This document shows, one piece after another, positions 7,784-15,254 of a DNA stretch of 64,000 nucleotides; position 1 is the stretch's first letter; every line of letters begins with the position of its first letter. Source of the stretch: Polynucleobacter sp. AM-7D1 (GTDB taxonomy: Bacteria > Pseudomonadota > Gammaproteobacteria > Burkholderiales > Burkholderiaceae). The notes beneath the pieces were generated by a model. It saw nothing but the letters and a program-made list of their open reading frames with translations, had not been told where the DNA came from and ran no database searches. The DNA lies in assembly GCF_018688455.1 (NCBI RefSeq), contig NZ_CP061319.1, positions 558,001-622,000 of the forward strand, given 5' to 3'. The position numbers and the translations under genes were made by a program.

Positions 7784-9283
7784 TTGGAAGAAATTAGCGC
7801 TCTATTCAACGGCTTTGCCGTTGCAATGACACCCTTTAACCTGCTATTAATGCTGGTTGGTGTAACTCTCGGTGTGATTATTGGTGTGCTACCAGGTTTG
7901 GGCGGTGCCAACGGAATTGCAATTCTGTTGCCATTGACTTTCACAATGCCGCCAACATCCGCAATCATCATGCTCTCCTGTATTTACTGGGGTGCATTGT
8001 TTGGTGGTGCGATTACATCTATTCTGTTTAATATTCCCGGTGAACCTTGGTCTGTTGCGACAACCTTTGATGGTTATCCAATGGCTCGTGAAGGTAAAGC
8101 TGGTGAGGCCTTAACAGCAGCGTTCACATCATCATTCGTTGGTGCGTTCTTTGCGATTGTGATGATTACCTTCTTGGCGCCTTTGGTTGCTAAGTTTGCA
8201 CTGCAATTCGGCCCGCCGGAATTCTTCTCGGTATACCTGCTTACCTTCTGTAGTTTCGTGGGTATGAACAAGGGATCACCATTTAAGACTATCTCTGCAA
8301 TGATGTTGGGCTTTGCCTTAGCTGCTGTAGGTATGGATACTGTTACAGGTCAGTTACGTCTGACATTCGGTAATCATGAGCTGATGCGTGGCTTTGACTT
8401 CTTGATCGCTGTGATCGGTTTGTTTGGTATCGGTGAGATTCTTCAGTCAATGGAAGAGGGTCTCAAGTTCCAAGGTGCTGCTGCGAAGATTCGTCGCCAG
8501 GTGGTATTCGAAACTTGGGCGAAGTTACCAAAATACTGGGCTACCACGATCCGCAGCTGCTTAATTGGTTGCTGGATGGGTATCACTCCAGGTGGCGCAA
8601 CTCCAGCATCATTCATGGCTTACGGTGTTGCTAAGCGTGTATCTAAAGATGGTGATAGATTCGGCAAAGGTGCAATGGAGGGTATTGTTGCTCCTGAAAC
8701 AGCTGCGCATGCTGCTGGTACAGCTGCCTTGTTGCCAATGTTGTCATTAGGTATCCCAGGATCACCAACAGCTGCTGTATTGCTTGGCGGTTTATTGATC
8801 TGGGGCTTACAACCAGGCCCATTACTCTTCGTTGAGAAGCCAGACTTTGTTTGGGGTTTGATCGCTAGTATGTACTTGGGTAACTTGGCAGGCTTGTTTG
8901 TAGTGTTGACTTGCGTTCCATTGTTTGCCTCAATCTTGAGAATTCCATTCTCAATCATTGCTCCAGTCATTATTGTGATTTGTGCAGTTGGTGCATACAC
9001 CGTCCATAACGCAACGTTTGACGTTTGGTTGATGATGGGCTTCGGTGTTCTGGGTTACATCTTCAAGAAACTCGACTACCCAATGGCACCAATGGTCTTG
9101 GCCTTGGTATTGGGTGACCGTGCGGAAGATTCATTCCGTCAGTCGATGTTGATTTCACAAGGTAGCTTGGAGGTATTCTTCTCCAACTACTTGGTAGGTG
9201 CGATCAGCACATTAGCTTTGGTATTGCTGTTCTGGCCATTAATTGGCAAGTTCATCGGCAAGAAGAAAGCTGCTGCAGCGTAA
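7784..9283 (+). CDS. tctA: Tripartite tricarboxylate transporter large permease TctA
   Basis: A 499-residue polytopic protein with roughly ten to twelve membrane helices. Family motifs are present: GVLPGLGGANGIAILLP near residue 30, TPGGATPASFMAYGVAKR around 268, and LSLGIPGSPTAAVLLGGLL around 325. It forms the transport channel with TctB. The start is TTG at 7784: AAAGGAG lies six bases upstream and the protein then begins MEEISALFNGF, as in homologues; no ATG fits as well. It is last in the tct operon and is followed by a terminator. Confidence 0.92.
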   Translation: MEEISALFNGFAVAMTPFNLLLMLVGVTLGVIIGVLPGLGGANGIAILLPLTFTMPPTSAIIMLSCIYWGALFGGAITSILFNIPGEPWSVATTFDGYPMAREGKAGEALTAAFTSSFVGAFFAIVMITFLAPLVAKFALQFGPPEFFSVYLLTFCSFVGMNKGSPFKTISAMMLGFALAAVGMDTVTGQLRLTFGNHELMRGFDFLIAVIGLFGIGEILQSMEEGLKFQGAAAKIRRQVVFETWAKLPKYWATTIRSCLIGCWMGITPGGATPASFMAYGVAKRVSKDGDRFGKGAMEGIVAPETAAHAAGTAALLPMLSLGIPGSPTAAVLLGGLLIWGLQPGPLLFVEKPDFVWGLIASMYLGNLAGLFVVLTCVPLFASILRIPFSIIAPVIIVICAVGAYTVHNATFDVWLMMGFGVLGYIFKKLDYPMAPMVLALVLGDRAEDSFRQSMLISQGSLEVFFSNYLVGAISTLALVLLFWPLIGKFIGKKKAAAA

Positions 9284-9306
9284 GCTAAAGAGTTAAATGA
9301 GTAAAG

Positions 9307-9331
9307 AAAAGGGGGCGCAAGCCCCTTTTCC
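9307..9331 (+). terminator. Intrinsic terminator after tctA
   Basis: GGGGC (9312-9316), GCAA loop, GCCCC (9321-9325), flanked by an A-run on the left and TTTT on the right. Confidence 0.8.
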
Positions 9332-9422
9332 TATTGGAAAAACAAGGTTCAGACTCCGCCTAGCTAATACACCTATACGGGAGGCAACTTATCTTGAAAA
9401 ACTCCGATAAAATCTCACCATC

Positions 9423-9794
9423 ATGAATTTCCGCAAAAACCGCCTCATTCACTGGATTGCTGCTCTAGCAATAGCAATGAGTGCGCTTGCGCCAGCAGTT
9501 TCTCAAGCGGTATCGCTAGCTAAGCATGGTCAAGGTTTTGCTATGGAGATTTGTGCTGCAGATGGCACTAAATCCCAGATCAATATTCAAAGTGAAGATC
9601 AAGCGGATCTCGCAGAAGCTCAGCCTTGCCCATATTGCATCGCTCACACAGCTATCACTCCAGCATTCAATACCAATCTCACATTCCAGGCGCCGCAAAC
9701 ACTTGCTTTGCTGCCACAGCTTTTCTATCAATCACCCAAGCCACTCGCTGTTTGGGTAACCCCTCCCTCAGCAGCACCTCCTACACAAGCCTAA
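9423..9794 (+). CDS. cruR: DUF2946 protein, CruR-type copper-responsive upstream ORF (copy 1)
   Basis: A 123-residue secreted or membrane-targeted small protein. The N-terminal HWIAALAIAMSALAPAVSQA is a signal-like helix, CPYC (C69-C72) is the conserved CxxC, and the C-terminus is PSAAPPTQA. These match DUF2946. In Bordetella pertussis a DUF2946 ORF (CruR) heads a TonB-transporter operon: copper sensed by the nascent CxxC relieves arrest at a C-terminal RAPP motif and causes Rho-dependent termination before the next gene. Here it likewise precedes a copper-uptake-type gene and a TonB receptor. The arrest motif is AAPP (117-120) rather than RAPP, so arrest strength may differ. A hairpin starts 12 bases after the stop. 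Copy 2 is at 12839. Confidence 0.85.
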   Translation: MNFRKNRLIHWIAALAIAMSALAPAVSQAVSLAKHGQGFAMEICAADGTKSQINIQSEDQADLAEAQPCPYCIAHTAITPAFNTNLTFQAPQTLALLPQLFYQSPKPLAVWVTPPSAAPPTQA

Positions 9795-9804
9795 TTCTTT
9801 TTAG

Positions 9805-9823
9805 GGCATAGCCTTGCTATGTA
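9805..9823 (+). promoter_or_regulatory. Hairpin downstream of cruR copy 1
   Basis: CATAGC (9807-9812), loop CTT, GCTATG (9816-9821), preceded by GG and followed by TAGTTGGCAA. The same architecture follows cruR copy 2 with two compensated base pairs. It lies 24 bases after the last Pro codon of the AAPP motif and 48 bases before the next start codon, in the region where CruR-type termination is expected. Confidence 0.6.
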
Positions 9824-9869
9824 GTTGGCAATCAAGCATTAGGTTGTCGTCATATCGTGTGGAGTAGTC

Positions 9870-10352
9870 ATGTTTTCAATTCAAATGAATTGGCCTTCTT
9901 TTAGGCAGATCTCATTATTCATATTTGCAGTCATATGCATTGTTTCAAATGCTATTGCTCATCCCCAGACCGAGGCAGAATCTCAGGAGAAGATCAAAGC
10001 ATTGATCTCTAAGACGTTTGACCAACCTGATCTGAAGGTCCAAACCACCCCGATCGTTATTGAGGGCAAGGTTGCGATTGCAGATTGGACTCAAGGTCAA
10101 AAAGGTGGTCGGGCTCTTCTCAGAAGAAAGCATGCTGATTGGGAAATCATTGCTTGTGGTGGTGCTGGATTCAAAGATTCAAGTGCTATTGCAGCGGCCG
10201 GCATTTCCAAAGGGATTGCCAACAACATTACAGCAAAACTTAAGACCGCAGAATCATCGCTATCCCCACAAAAAATTAAACAACTAGATTCGTTTGATGG
10301 TGTCGTGACTATGCGTCACGGCATGCAGCATGGATCTGATTCAAAACATTAA
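9870..10352 (+). CDS. Copper uptake system-associated secreted protein
   Basis: A 160-residue exported protein: hydrophobic N-terminus (residues ~13-32) with probable cleavage at AIA-HPQ. The mature part has VAIADWTQGQKGGRALLRRK and WEIIACGGAGF, the typical pattern of small proteins annotated as copper-uptake-system-associated. The C-terminus is Met/His rich (MRHGMQHGSDSKH), suited to binding Cu. It sits between a CruR-type ORF and a TonB receptor, 14 bases from the latter, so one copper-controlled operon is likely. The molecular function is unknown; a periplasmic copper carrier is inference. Confidence 0.75.
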   Translation: MFSIQMNWPSFRQISLFIFAVICIVSNAIAHPQTEAESQEKIKALISKTFDQPDLKVQTTPIVIEGKVAIADWTQGQKGGRALLRRKHADWEIIACGGAGFKDSSAIAAAGISKGIANNITAKLKTAESSLSPQKIKQLDSFDGVVTMRHGMQHGSDSKH

Positions 10353-10366
10353 TTCGAGGTTAAAAA

Positions 10367-12298
10367 ATGAAACCATATAAAACAAAATTAGCACTTGCCG
10401 CTTCACTCATCGTGGCTGGAAATGTTTATGCGCAAAGCTTGCCAAATGTAATTGTTACAGCTAAACCAGATATCGCTGAAGTTGAAATTGACAAATTCTC
10501 AAGCACCTCTGCCGTTATCACTGACGAAACGATTCGCGACTTGCATGCTGCAGATTTATCTTCAGCTTTGCGTAATACGCCAGGAACTCAAATTACTCGT
10601 TACAACCCGGTGGGATCTTTTGGCGGTGATCAGGGGGGATCAGTATTTATTCGCGGCATGGGTTTAAGTCGCCCGGGTAGCGAGATTAAGACTTACATTG
10701 ATAACGTACCAATGTACATGCCAATTTGGGGGCATGCACTATTGGATTTGTTGCCAGTTAATGGCATGAAAGATATCACCATTTACAAGAGCCCACAGCC
10801 TCAAATTAATGGAAATAACTTTGCTTCTATTAACCTAAATACAAAGACTGCTGGGCCGAGCAACGGCGTATCCGGTAATGCACGAGTTTCCTATGGTTCT
10901 TACAACACTGTCATTGAGCAGGTGGATTTGGCCGGTCGCAGTAATGACGTTGATTTCTCACTAGCACAAGGATTTTCTAAATCCAATGGCGCAAGGGCAA
11001 ATGGTAGTGGGCAGTTGGCCAACATTATGGGTTCTGCTGGATTTAAGATCGATCAAAACTGGAAGGTCGGCATCAGCGGAATGGCTATCAACAACACCGC
11101 TAAGGATCCTGGAAACAATACTCTAGCTGCCCCAGCCATTGCACCGACATATGATAGTGGCGCCCAAATGGTGACGGCTTTTGCAAAACACAATTACGAT
11201 GCAGTTGAAGGTGAGTTTCGTATTTATTCAAACACTGGAAATGGAAATTTGAATAATGATATGCAAACAGGCGGTTGGGGTAATAATTACAACAATTTCT
11301 CAATGCAGGGCTTGCGCTGGAAGGAGTCAATTACAACTTGGCAAGGAGGAAATTTATTACTTGGTCTCGACTATGATTCCTCGTCAGGTAGCGTAACTAG
11401 TACGCCATTGGCTTGGGGCGGTGGTCTGGGTACAACTACCAAAACAACTTTGCCGACATATAAATTAACTTCCCCATATATGGGCTTAAGTCAAAATATT
11501 ATGCTTAACGAAAAGTGGTCATTAATTCCGTCTGCAGGTGTGCGTAACTACCAAAACAATCAATACGCTTCAAAAACTGCTCCTTATGGAGGAATTTCCC
11601 TAGTTTCTGATGTCGCAACAATTTTCTTTAACGCCTCACAGGGTATTAACTATCCCGGGATGGAAGGCCCAGCATTACAAGCATCTATGGCTGCAAACTT
11701 TAACCAGTCCTGGAAAAGTTTATCCGCCGAAGAAATGAGTCATATGGAAGTTGGTGGGAAATTCATGATCGATAAGAAAACTAGGGTTGATACAAGCCTC
11801 TTCCAAGACACGGTTAAAAATCGGTATACCTTTACTGAAAATTACCCAAATGCATCTTGGGTTAGTTATGGCCAATACACCATGCAGGGTGTTGAGCTCT
11901 CAGCCCAAAGAGAAATCATTCCAGAGTTGACTATCTTCGGTGGATGGACATATTTAAATAACAACAGCGTTATGAATTTGCCGTATGTACCGCAAAATGC
12001 ATTCAATGCCGCAGTTACTGGTTATCTTGGACAATTCCGGTTGTCTGTTGATGCGCAGTATCAATCTTCCTTTTATTCGCAGAGTTTAAGCAGAAATACT
12101 GGATCAACTAACACAACTCAGGTTAATGGTTTCACCGTTGCAAACGCCCGCGTTTCATACCCAATCCCAGAGCTAGGTAAAAAGGGTGAAGTTTTTGTAA
12201 TGGTTGAAAACATCTTTAACCAACAGTACAGCTATCGCCAAGGATACCCAATGCCAGGCACATGGGGTTCGATTGGATTGTCTGCAAGCTTTAACTAA
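10367..12298 (+). CDS. TonB-dependent outer-membrane receptor, probably for copper
   Basis: A 643-residue outer-membrane transporter. The signal peptide ends at VYA-QSLP. An N-terminal plug domain (~residues 40-165) contains SVFIRGMG, the receptor signature, and YIDNVPMYMP; the remainder is a beta-barrel ending in LSASFN. The TonB-box region NVIVTA is near residue 26. It energises uptake of a ligand across the outer membrane through TonB. Its size and surroundings (CruR-like ORF, Met/His-tailed protein, DsrE, PCu(A)C) place it with copper receptors of the OprC/NosA or BfrG kind. GAGG seven bases before ATG supports the start. The ligand is inferred from context only. Confidence 0.85.
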   Translation: MKPYKTKLALAASLIVAGNVYAQSLPNVIVTAKPDIAEVEIDKFSSTSAVITDETIRDLHAADLSSALRNTPGTQITRYNPVGSFGGDQGGSVFIRGMGLSRPGSEIKTYIDNVPMYMPIWGHALLDLLPVNGMKDITIYKSPQPQINGNNFASINLNTKTAGPSNGVSGNARVSYGSYNTVIEQVDLAGRSNDVDFSLAQGFSKSNGARANGSGQLANIMGSAGFKIDQNWKVGISGMAINNTAKDPGNNTLAAPAIAPTYDSGAQMVTAFAKHNYDAVEGEFRIYSNTGNGNLNNDMQTGGWGNNYNNFSMQGLRWKESITTWQGGNLLLGLDYDSSSGSVTSTPLAWGGGLGTTTKTTLPTYKLTSPYMGLSQNIMLNEKWSLIPSAGVRNYQNNQYASKTAPYGGISLVSDVATIFFNASQGINYPGMEGPALQASMAANFNQSWKSLSAEEMSHMEVGGKFMIDKKTRVDTSLFQDTVKNRYTFTENYPNASWVSYGQYTMQGVELSAQREIIPELTIFGGWTYLNNNSVMNLPYVPQNAFNAAVTGYLGQFRLSVDAQYQSSFYSQSLSRNTGSTNTTQVNGFTVANARVSYPIPELGKKGEVFVMVENIFNQQYSYRQGYPMPGTWGSIGLSASFN

Positions 12299-12326
12299 TT
12301 TAGTGATTTTGTGGTGGCGATATTAT

Positions 12327-12340
12327 TTGATTTAGATCAA
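12327..12340. promoter_or_regulatory. Perfect FNR/ANR-type box
   Basis: TTGAT-TTAG-ATCAA is an exact match to the FNR consensus TTGATnnnnATCAA. Its centre (12333.5) would lie at -41.5 for a start near 12375, and a CAAAAT -10-like hexamer is at 12362-12367, as in class II FNR promoters. It would control the DsrE gene at 12397 and perhaps the following cruR operon. Confidence 0.7.
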
Positions 12341-12396
12341 GCTGCCACTTGTATTTATTGGCAAAATTAGCCGTTGAATTTAAATAGGAATGTGAA

Positions 12397-12813
12397 ATGT
12401 TTATTAAGACTTTGAAATCTGCAGTACTCGCAGTATTAGCCACTTTGTCGTTATCAGTTTTTGCTGGTGCAAATGATCCCTTGTTTGTCAGCCTAACAAG
12501 TGATGAGCCGCATCGTGCAACGATGGCATTTAACTTTGGCTCGCATATGAATGCAGTGGGTCATCCATTAAGCGTTTTCTTAAGCGATAAAGGTGTATAC
12601 CTTGGCGTGAAATCTGGTGCAGCCAAGTATCCAGATCAGCAGAAGATGTTGGCTGAGATTATTGCTAAAGGTGGAGTGGTTATTATGTGCCCATTGTGCT
12701 TAAAGCACTACGGTTTTACTGAAGCAGATTTATTGCCCGGCATCAAAATGGGTGGCGCTAAAGTAACTGGTGAGGCTTTATTTAAAGACAACACCAAGAC
12801 AATGACTTGGTAA
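12397..12813 (+). CDS. Exported DsrE/DsrF-like family protein
   Basis: A 138-residue protein with a signal peptide ending near VFA-GAND. The mature part has a DsrE-like alpha/beta fold pattern: PLFVSLTSDEPHRATMAFNF, then GHPLSVFLSDKGVYLG, and a CPLC motif with KHYG (residues ~103-109). DsrE-like proteins take part in sulfur relay or redox; exported members beside copper genes may handle metals or thiols, but that is inference. It has AGGA before the ATG and an FNR-type box upstream. Only 25 bases separate its stop from the second CruR-like ORF, so co-transcription is likely. Confidence 0.8.
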   Translation: MFIKTLKSAVLAVLATLSLSVFAGANDPLFVSLTSDEPHRATMAFNFGSHMNAVGHPLSVFLSDKGVYLGVKSGAAKYPDQQKMLAEIIAKGGVVIMCPLCLKHYGFTEADLLPGIKMGGAKVTGEALFKDNTKTMTW

Positions 12814-12838
12814 TCCAGTATTTTTAGTACTATTAGTG

Positions 12839-13216
12839 ATGCATTTTATTAAGCACCGCAAGTTCGTTCACTGGATAGCCGCTTTGGCTATCTTGCTGAG
12901 TGCGCTTGCGCCTGCTGTTTCACAGGCTTTATCTTTGGCTAATAGTGGCCAAGGATTTGTAGTTGAGATTTGTTCTAGCAATGGCAACAAGATGACTCAG
13001 GTCATCGGTGATGATGAGACTTCTTCATCACCTGCTATGGGTAGTCACTGCCCATACTGCGTAGTCCAGCCAATCTATTTATTACCTAGCATCATTGCAT
13101 TTGAGTTTGTAGCCCCACAAGGCTATATAGCTCAATCATTAAGCTCTTATCAAGCCCCTCAGATCCTCTCTGCATGGGTCAAACTTCCCTCTAGAGCACC
13201 TCCTACCGAGCTTTAA
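12839..13216 (+). CDS. cruR: DUF2946 protein, CruR-type copper-responsive upstream ORF (copy 2)
   Basis: A 125-residue paralogue of the gene at 9423. It shares HWIAALAILLSALAPAVSQA, GQGFVVEIC, CPYC (C71-C74) and the C-terminus SRAPPTEL, which holds the exact RAPP arrest motif (119-122) known from Bordetella CruR. ATG 12839 is preferred over GTG 12836 because it aligns with the start of copy 1. The ribosome site is poor, so initiation may depend on translation of the DsrE gene upstream. A hairpin like that of copy 1 begins 13 bases after the stop. By analogy it should shut off the downstream genes (13297 onwards) when copper is plentiful. Confidence 0.85.
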   Translation: MHFIKHRKFVHWIAALAILLSALAPAVSQALSLANSGQGFVVEICSSNGNKMTQVIGDDETSSSPAMGSHCPYCVVQPIYLLPSIIAFEFVAPQGYIAQSLSSYQAPQILSAWVKLPSRAPPTEL

Positions 13217-13227
13217 ATCACTTTGTT

Positions 13228-13266
13228 GGCATGACTTTGTCATGTCGTTTGGCAAGAATGTTTGCC
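13228..13266 (+). promoter_or_regulatory. Hairpins downstream of cruR copy 2
   Basis: CATGAC (13230-13235), loop TTT, GTCATG (13239-13244); then GTTTGGCAA as in copy 1. A second small stem follows here: GGCAA (13251-13255) with TTGCC (13262-13266). The first stem keeps the geometry of the copy 1 hairpin with two compensatory pair swaps (A-T to G-C and G-C to A-T). Confidence 0.6.
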
Positions 13267-13296
13267 CTTGATTTAAGAAAGAATGTGGAGGTTTAG

Positions 13297-13884
13297 ATGT
13301 ACGCCATTATTGAGCGCCCTGAAAGCGGGGCCACAGCAAAACAGATTATTTCTAAAGTATCGCAAGAGATCTTGCTGCCGAGTAATTTGCTCGAGGGGCA
13401 TTATTGCGACAATCATTTTCCATCCCGTAAGCCTATCGATCGCTACTCCTGTGTAGAGCTGATCCGATACATTTGGATTAATCATTCTTCTAGAAGGGCA
13501 TTTCTGGTTAAGCTTCCTAAAGACTTATCTTCAGATGACGCCTTGATTCAGGGTTTTGACGATCGCTACTTGGGTTATGTTCCCAAGAAGATTGGTAGAA
13601 GCTATTTAAAAGACCTTGCTATTTTGTATAAAAAGATTAACGACATTGAAAAATACAAGCGTCAGCTAGGTACCGGGATTTTTGCCTTAATGGGTACTGC
13701 TGGTATGAGTGTTTTTTCCAAGAGGGAGCTCAGCAGCCTCTTATCTGAACAGGCTAAATCTTTGCGACCTGTATATGCCATGATTGATGAGAGGCTCGAT
13801 ACCCTGAAGTCAGAGTTGGCTGGTAAAAGAGATATCTTTGTTCGTGGTAGTGCCAATAGTTATTACGATAGGCTGGCAGCATGA
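13297..13884 (+). CDS. Uncharacterised protein in copper-responsive operon
   Basis: I do not recognise this 195-residue protein. It has no signal peptide; a short hydrophobic stretch (GTGIFALMGTAGMSVF) lies near residues 125-140. The rest is mixed and basic, with several YxK segments and a helical C-terminal region (SLLSEQAKSLRPVYAMIDERLDTLKSEL) that could be coiled. TGTGGAGG precedes ATG 13297. It overlaps the next gene by 4 bases (ATGA), so the two are coupled. Position behind a CruR-type ORF predicts repression by copper and a role in copper supply, possibly to a membrane oxidase; this is inference. Confidence 0.75.
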   Translation: MYAIIERPESGATAKQIISKVSQEILLPSNLLEGHYCDNHFPSRKPIDRYSCVELIRYIWINHSSRRAFLVKLPKDLSSDDALIQGFDDRYLGYVPKKIGRSYLKDLAILYKKINDIEKYKRQLGTGIFALMGTAGMSVFSKRELSSLLSEQAKSLRPVYAMIDERLDTLKSELAGKRDIFVRGSANSYYDRLAA

Positions 13885-14195
13885 GTGGGTGGCTAAGGAA
13901 GTTGCCGGGCTATCAGACCTATGAGCCAGGTCTGGAGCGTAAGGTTTTGCATCAGTTACCCCAATTTACGGTAATGGGTGGTCTAGCAATTGCACTGCCT
14001 AGCTTGCTAGCAAGATTATTGTTGTCAGCTAAAGCGGAAAGAATCATTGATATCTTGGTGATTGCTACGGAGATCTTCTTTCTAGTCATGGTCCTGACCT
14101 TGGCTATTGCAGCCATTATTGTGATGCTCTCAAAGGGCCCAGCTTATGTTGCAGATGCTTACCCCTTGATAGAATCAGATAGGCCGGCTAAATGA
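13881..14195 (+). CDS. Uncharacterised small membrane protein
   Basis: A 104-residue protein with two predicted membrane helices (about residues 32-50 and 56-82) and a cytosolic N-terminus (MSGWLRKLPGYQTYEPGLER). No domain is recognised. Its ATG overlaps the stop of the 195-residue gene, which argues that the two proteins form a unit. The DUF2244 gene follows after 35 bases. It is probably in the copper-responsive operon headed by the second cruR-type ORF. Confidence 0.75.
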   Translation: MSGWLRKLPGYQTYEPGLERKVLHQLPQFTVMGGLAIALPSLLARLLLSAKAERIIDILVIATEIFFLVMVLTLAIAAIIVMLSKGPAYVADAYPLIESDRPAK

Positions 14196-14230
14196 ATATT
14201 TTTTATTTGTGTTGGAGTTAAAGTAGCAGA

Positions 14231-14662
14231 ATGCAAACTTGGTTGATGAAAAGAAATTGCTCCTTTTCCCCTAAGCAGGTGGGAGGTTTCTACATATCTA
14301 TTGTGACCTTTTCTCTTTTAGTGGCAGGCTATTTCTATTTGATTGGGGCCTGGATAATTCTCATCTTTACCTCTATTGAGATTCTGGCGGTCACGATTGC
14401 TTTATATGTTTATACAAGACATGCATTGGATTACGAAAAGATTACGATTGTCGGTAAGCAGCTCTTATTAGAAAGAAGTTGGGGTGGCAAGATTCAACAG
14501 CATGAGTTCAACACCATTTGGACTAAGTTGGTTTATAACGAATCAACAGGAAAAGATTTGGTTTTGAAGACTGCCGCTAAAGAGGTGCCAATTGGTTTTT
14601 TTGTTGGCACAAATGGGCGAGAGCAGTTTGGAAAAGAACTTGAGAGATATCTCGGGATTTAA
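14231..14662 (+). CDS. DUF2244 family integral membrane protein
   Basis: A 143-residue protein with two adjacent membrane helices (about residues 22-42 and 45-65) followed by a soluble C-terminal part (YEKITIVGKQLLLERSWGGK... VPIGFFVGTNGREQFGKELERYL), the layout of DUF2244. Members of this family are often near cytochrome oxidase assembly genes. It sits between two unknown genes and a PCu(A)C copper chaperone, consistent with a role in copper delivery. An alternative ATG is six codons inside (14249); GGAG at 13 bases before 14231 is distant. Confidence 0.8.
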   Translation: MQTWLMKRNCSFSPKQVGGFYISIVTFSLLVAGYFYLIGAWIILIFTSIEILAVTIALYVYTRHALDYEKITIVGKQLLLERSWGGKIQQHEFNTIWTKLVYNESTGKDLVLKTAAKEVPIGFFVGTNGREQFGKELERYLGI

Positions 14663-14684
14663 GATTAACTAGGAGGATGTTCGA

Positions 14685-15173
14685 ATGAAACGCAATACAT
14701 TATTAAATGCTTTATTGATTGCTGCTGTTGGTTTTGGTTTGGCTGCTACTGCACAAGCGCAAAACGCTAAAGTTGGTAACGTGCAAATTGAAAACGCTTA
14801 TACGCGTGCAACAGTTCCTGGTCAGCAAGTAGCTGGCGGCTTTATGAAGATTGAAAACAAAGGCGCTGCTGATCAACTTATTTCTGCAAGCTCACCAGTA
14901 TCAGGTGAAGTTCAGTTGCATGAAATGGCCATGGAAGGCAATGTCATGAAAATGCGCCAAGTGAAAGATATACCAGTGCCAGCAGGTGGTGCAGTGGAAT
15001 TAAAGCCAGGCGGCTTACATCTCATGTTTATGAACATCAAAGCACCTTTGGCTGCTGGTGAGACCGTTCCTGTCAAACTCAAGTTTGCTAAAGCTGGTGA
15101 AGTAGAAGTGAAGATGCCAGTAAATGCAATGGGTAATCCTGGCGGTGGCCATGGCGGAGCAATGAAGCACTAA
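14685..15173 (+). CDS. Periplasmic copper chaperone, PCu(A)C family
   Basis: A 162-residue exported protein (signal peptide to TAQA-QNAK). It carries the full copper site H79-x10-M90-x21-H112-x-M114 of the PCu(A)C/DUF461 family, which brings Cu(I) to the CuA or CuB site of cytochrome oxidases. The C-terminus has an extra GGGHGGAMKH tail that may also bind Cu. AGGAGG eight bases before ATG is a strong ribosome site, so it may be made at higher levels than its neighbours. Last gene of the copper-responsive group. Confidence 0.9.
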   Translation: MKRNTLLNALLIAAVGFGLAATAQAQNAKVGNVQIENAYTRATVPGQQVAGGFMKIENKGAADQLISASSPVSGEVQLHEMAMEGNVMKMRQVKDIPVPAGGAVELKPGGLHLMFMNIKAPLAAGETVPVKLKFAKAGEVEVKMPVNAMGNPGGGHGGAMKH

Positions 15174-15205
15174 GCATGCTTTTTGTTGTATCTAGCTTAG
15201 GTATT

Positions 15206-15238
15206 AAAAAAGCCCCTAGTTTTACTTAGGGGCTTTTT
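15206..15238. terminator. Bidirectional terminator between PCu(A)C gene and ilvD
   Basis: AGCCCCTA (15211-15218) pairs with TAGGGGCT (15227-15234) with A-run before and T-run after; it serves both converging genes. Confidence 0.9.
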
Positions 15239-15254
15239 GTTTGGCTTGGTTGAC

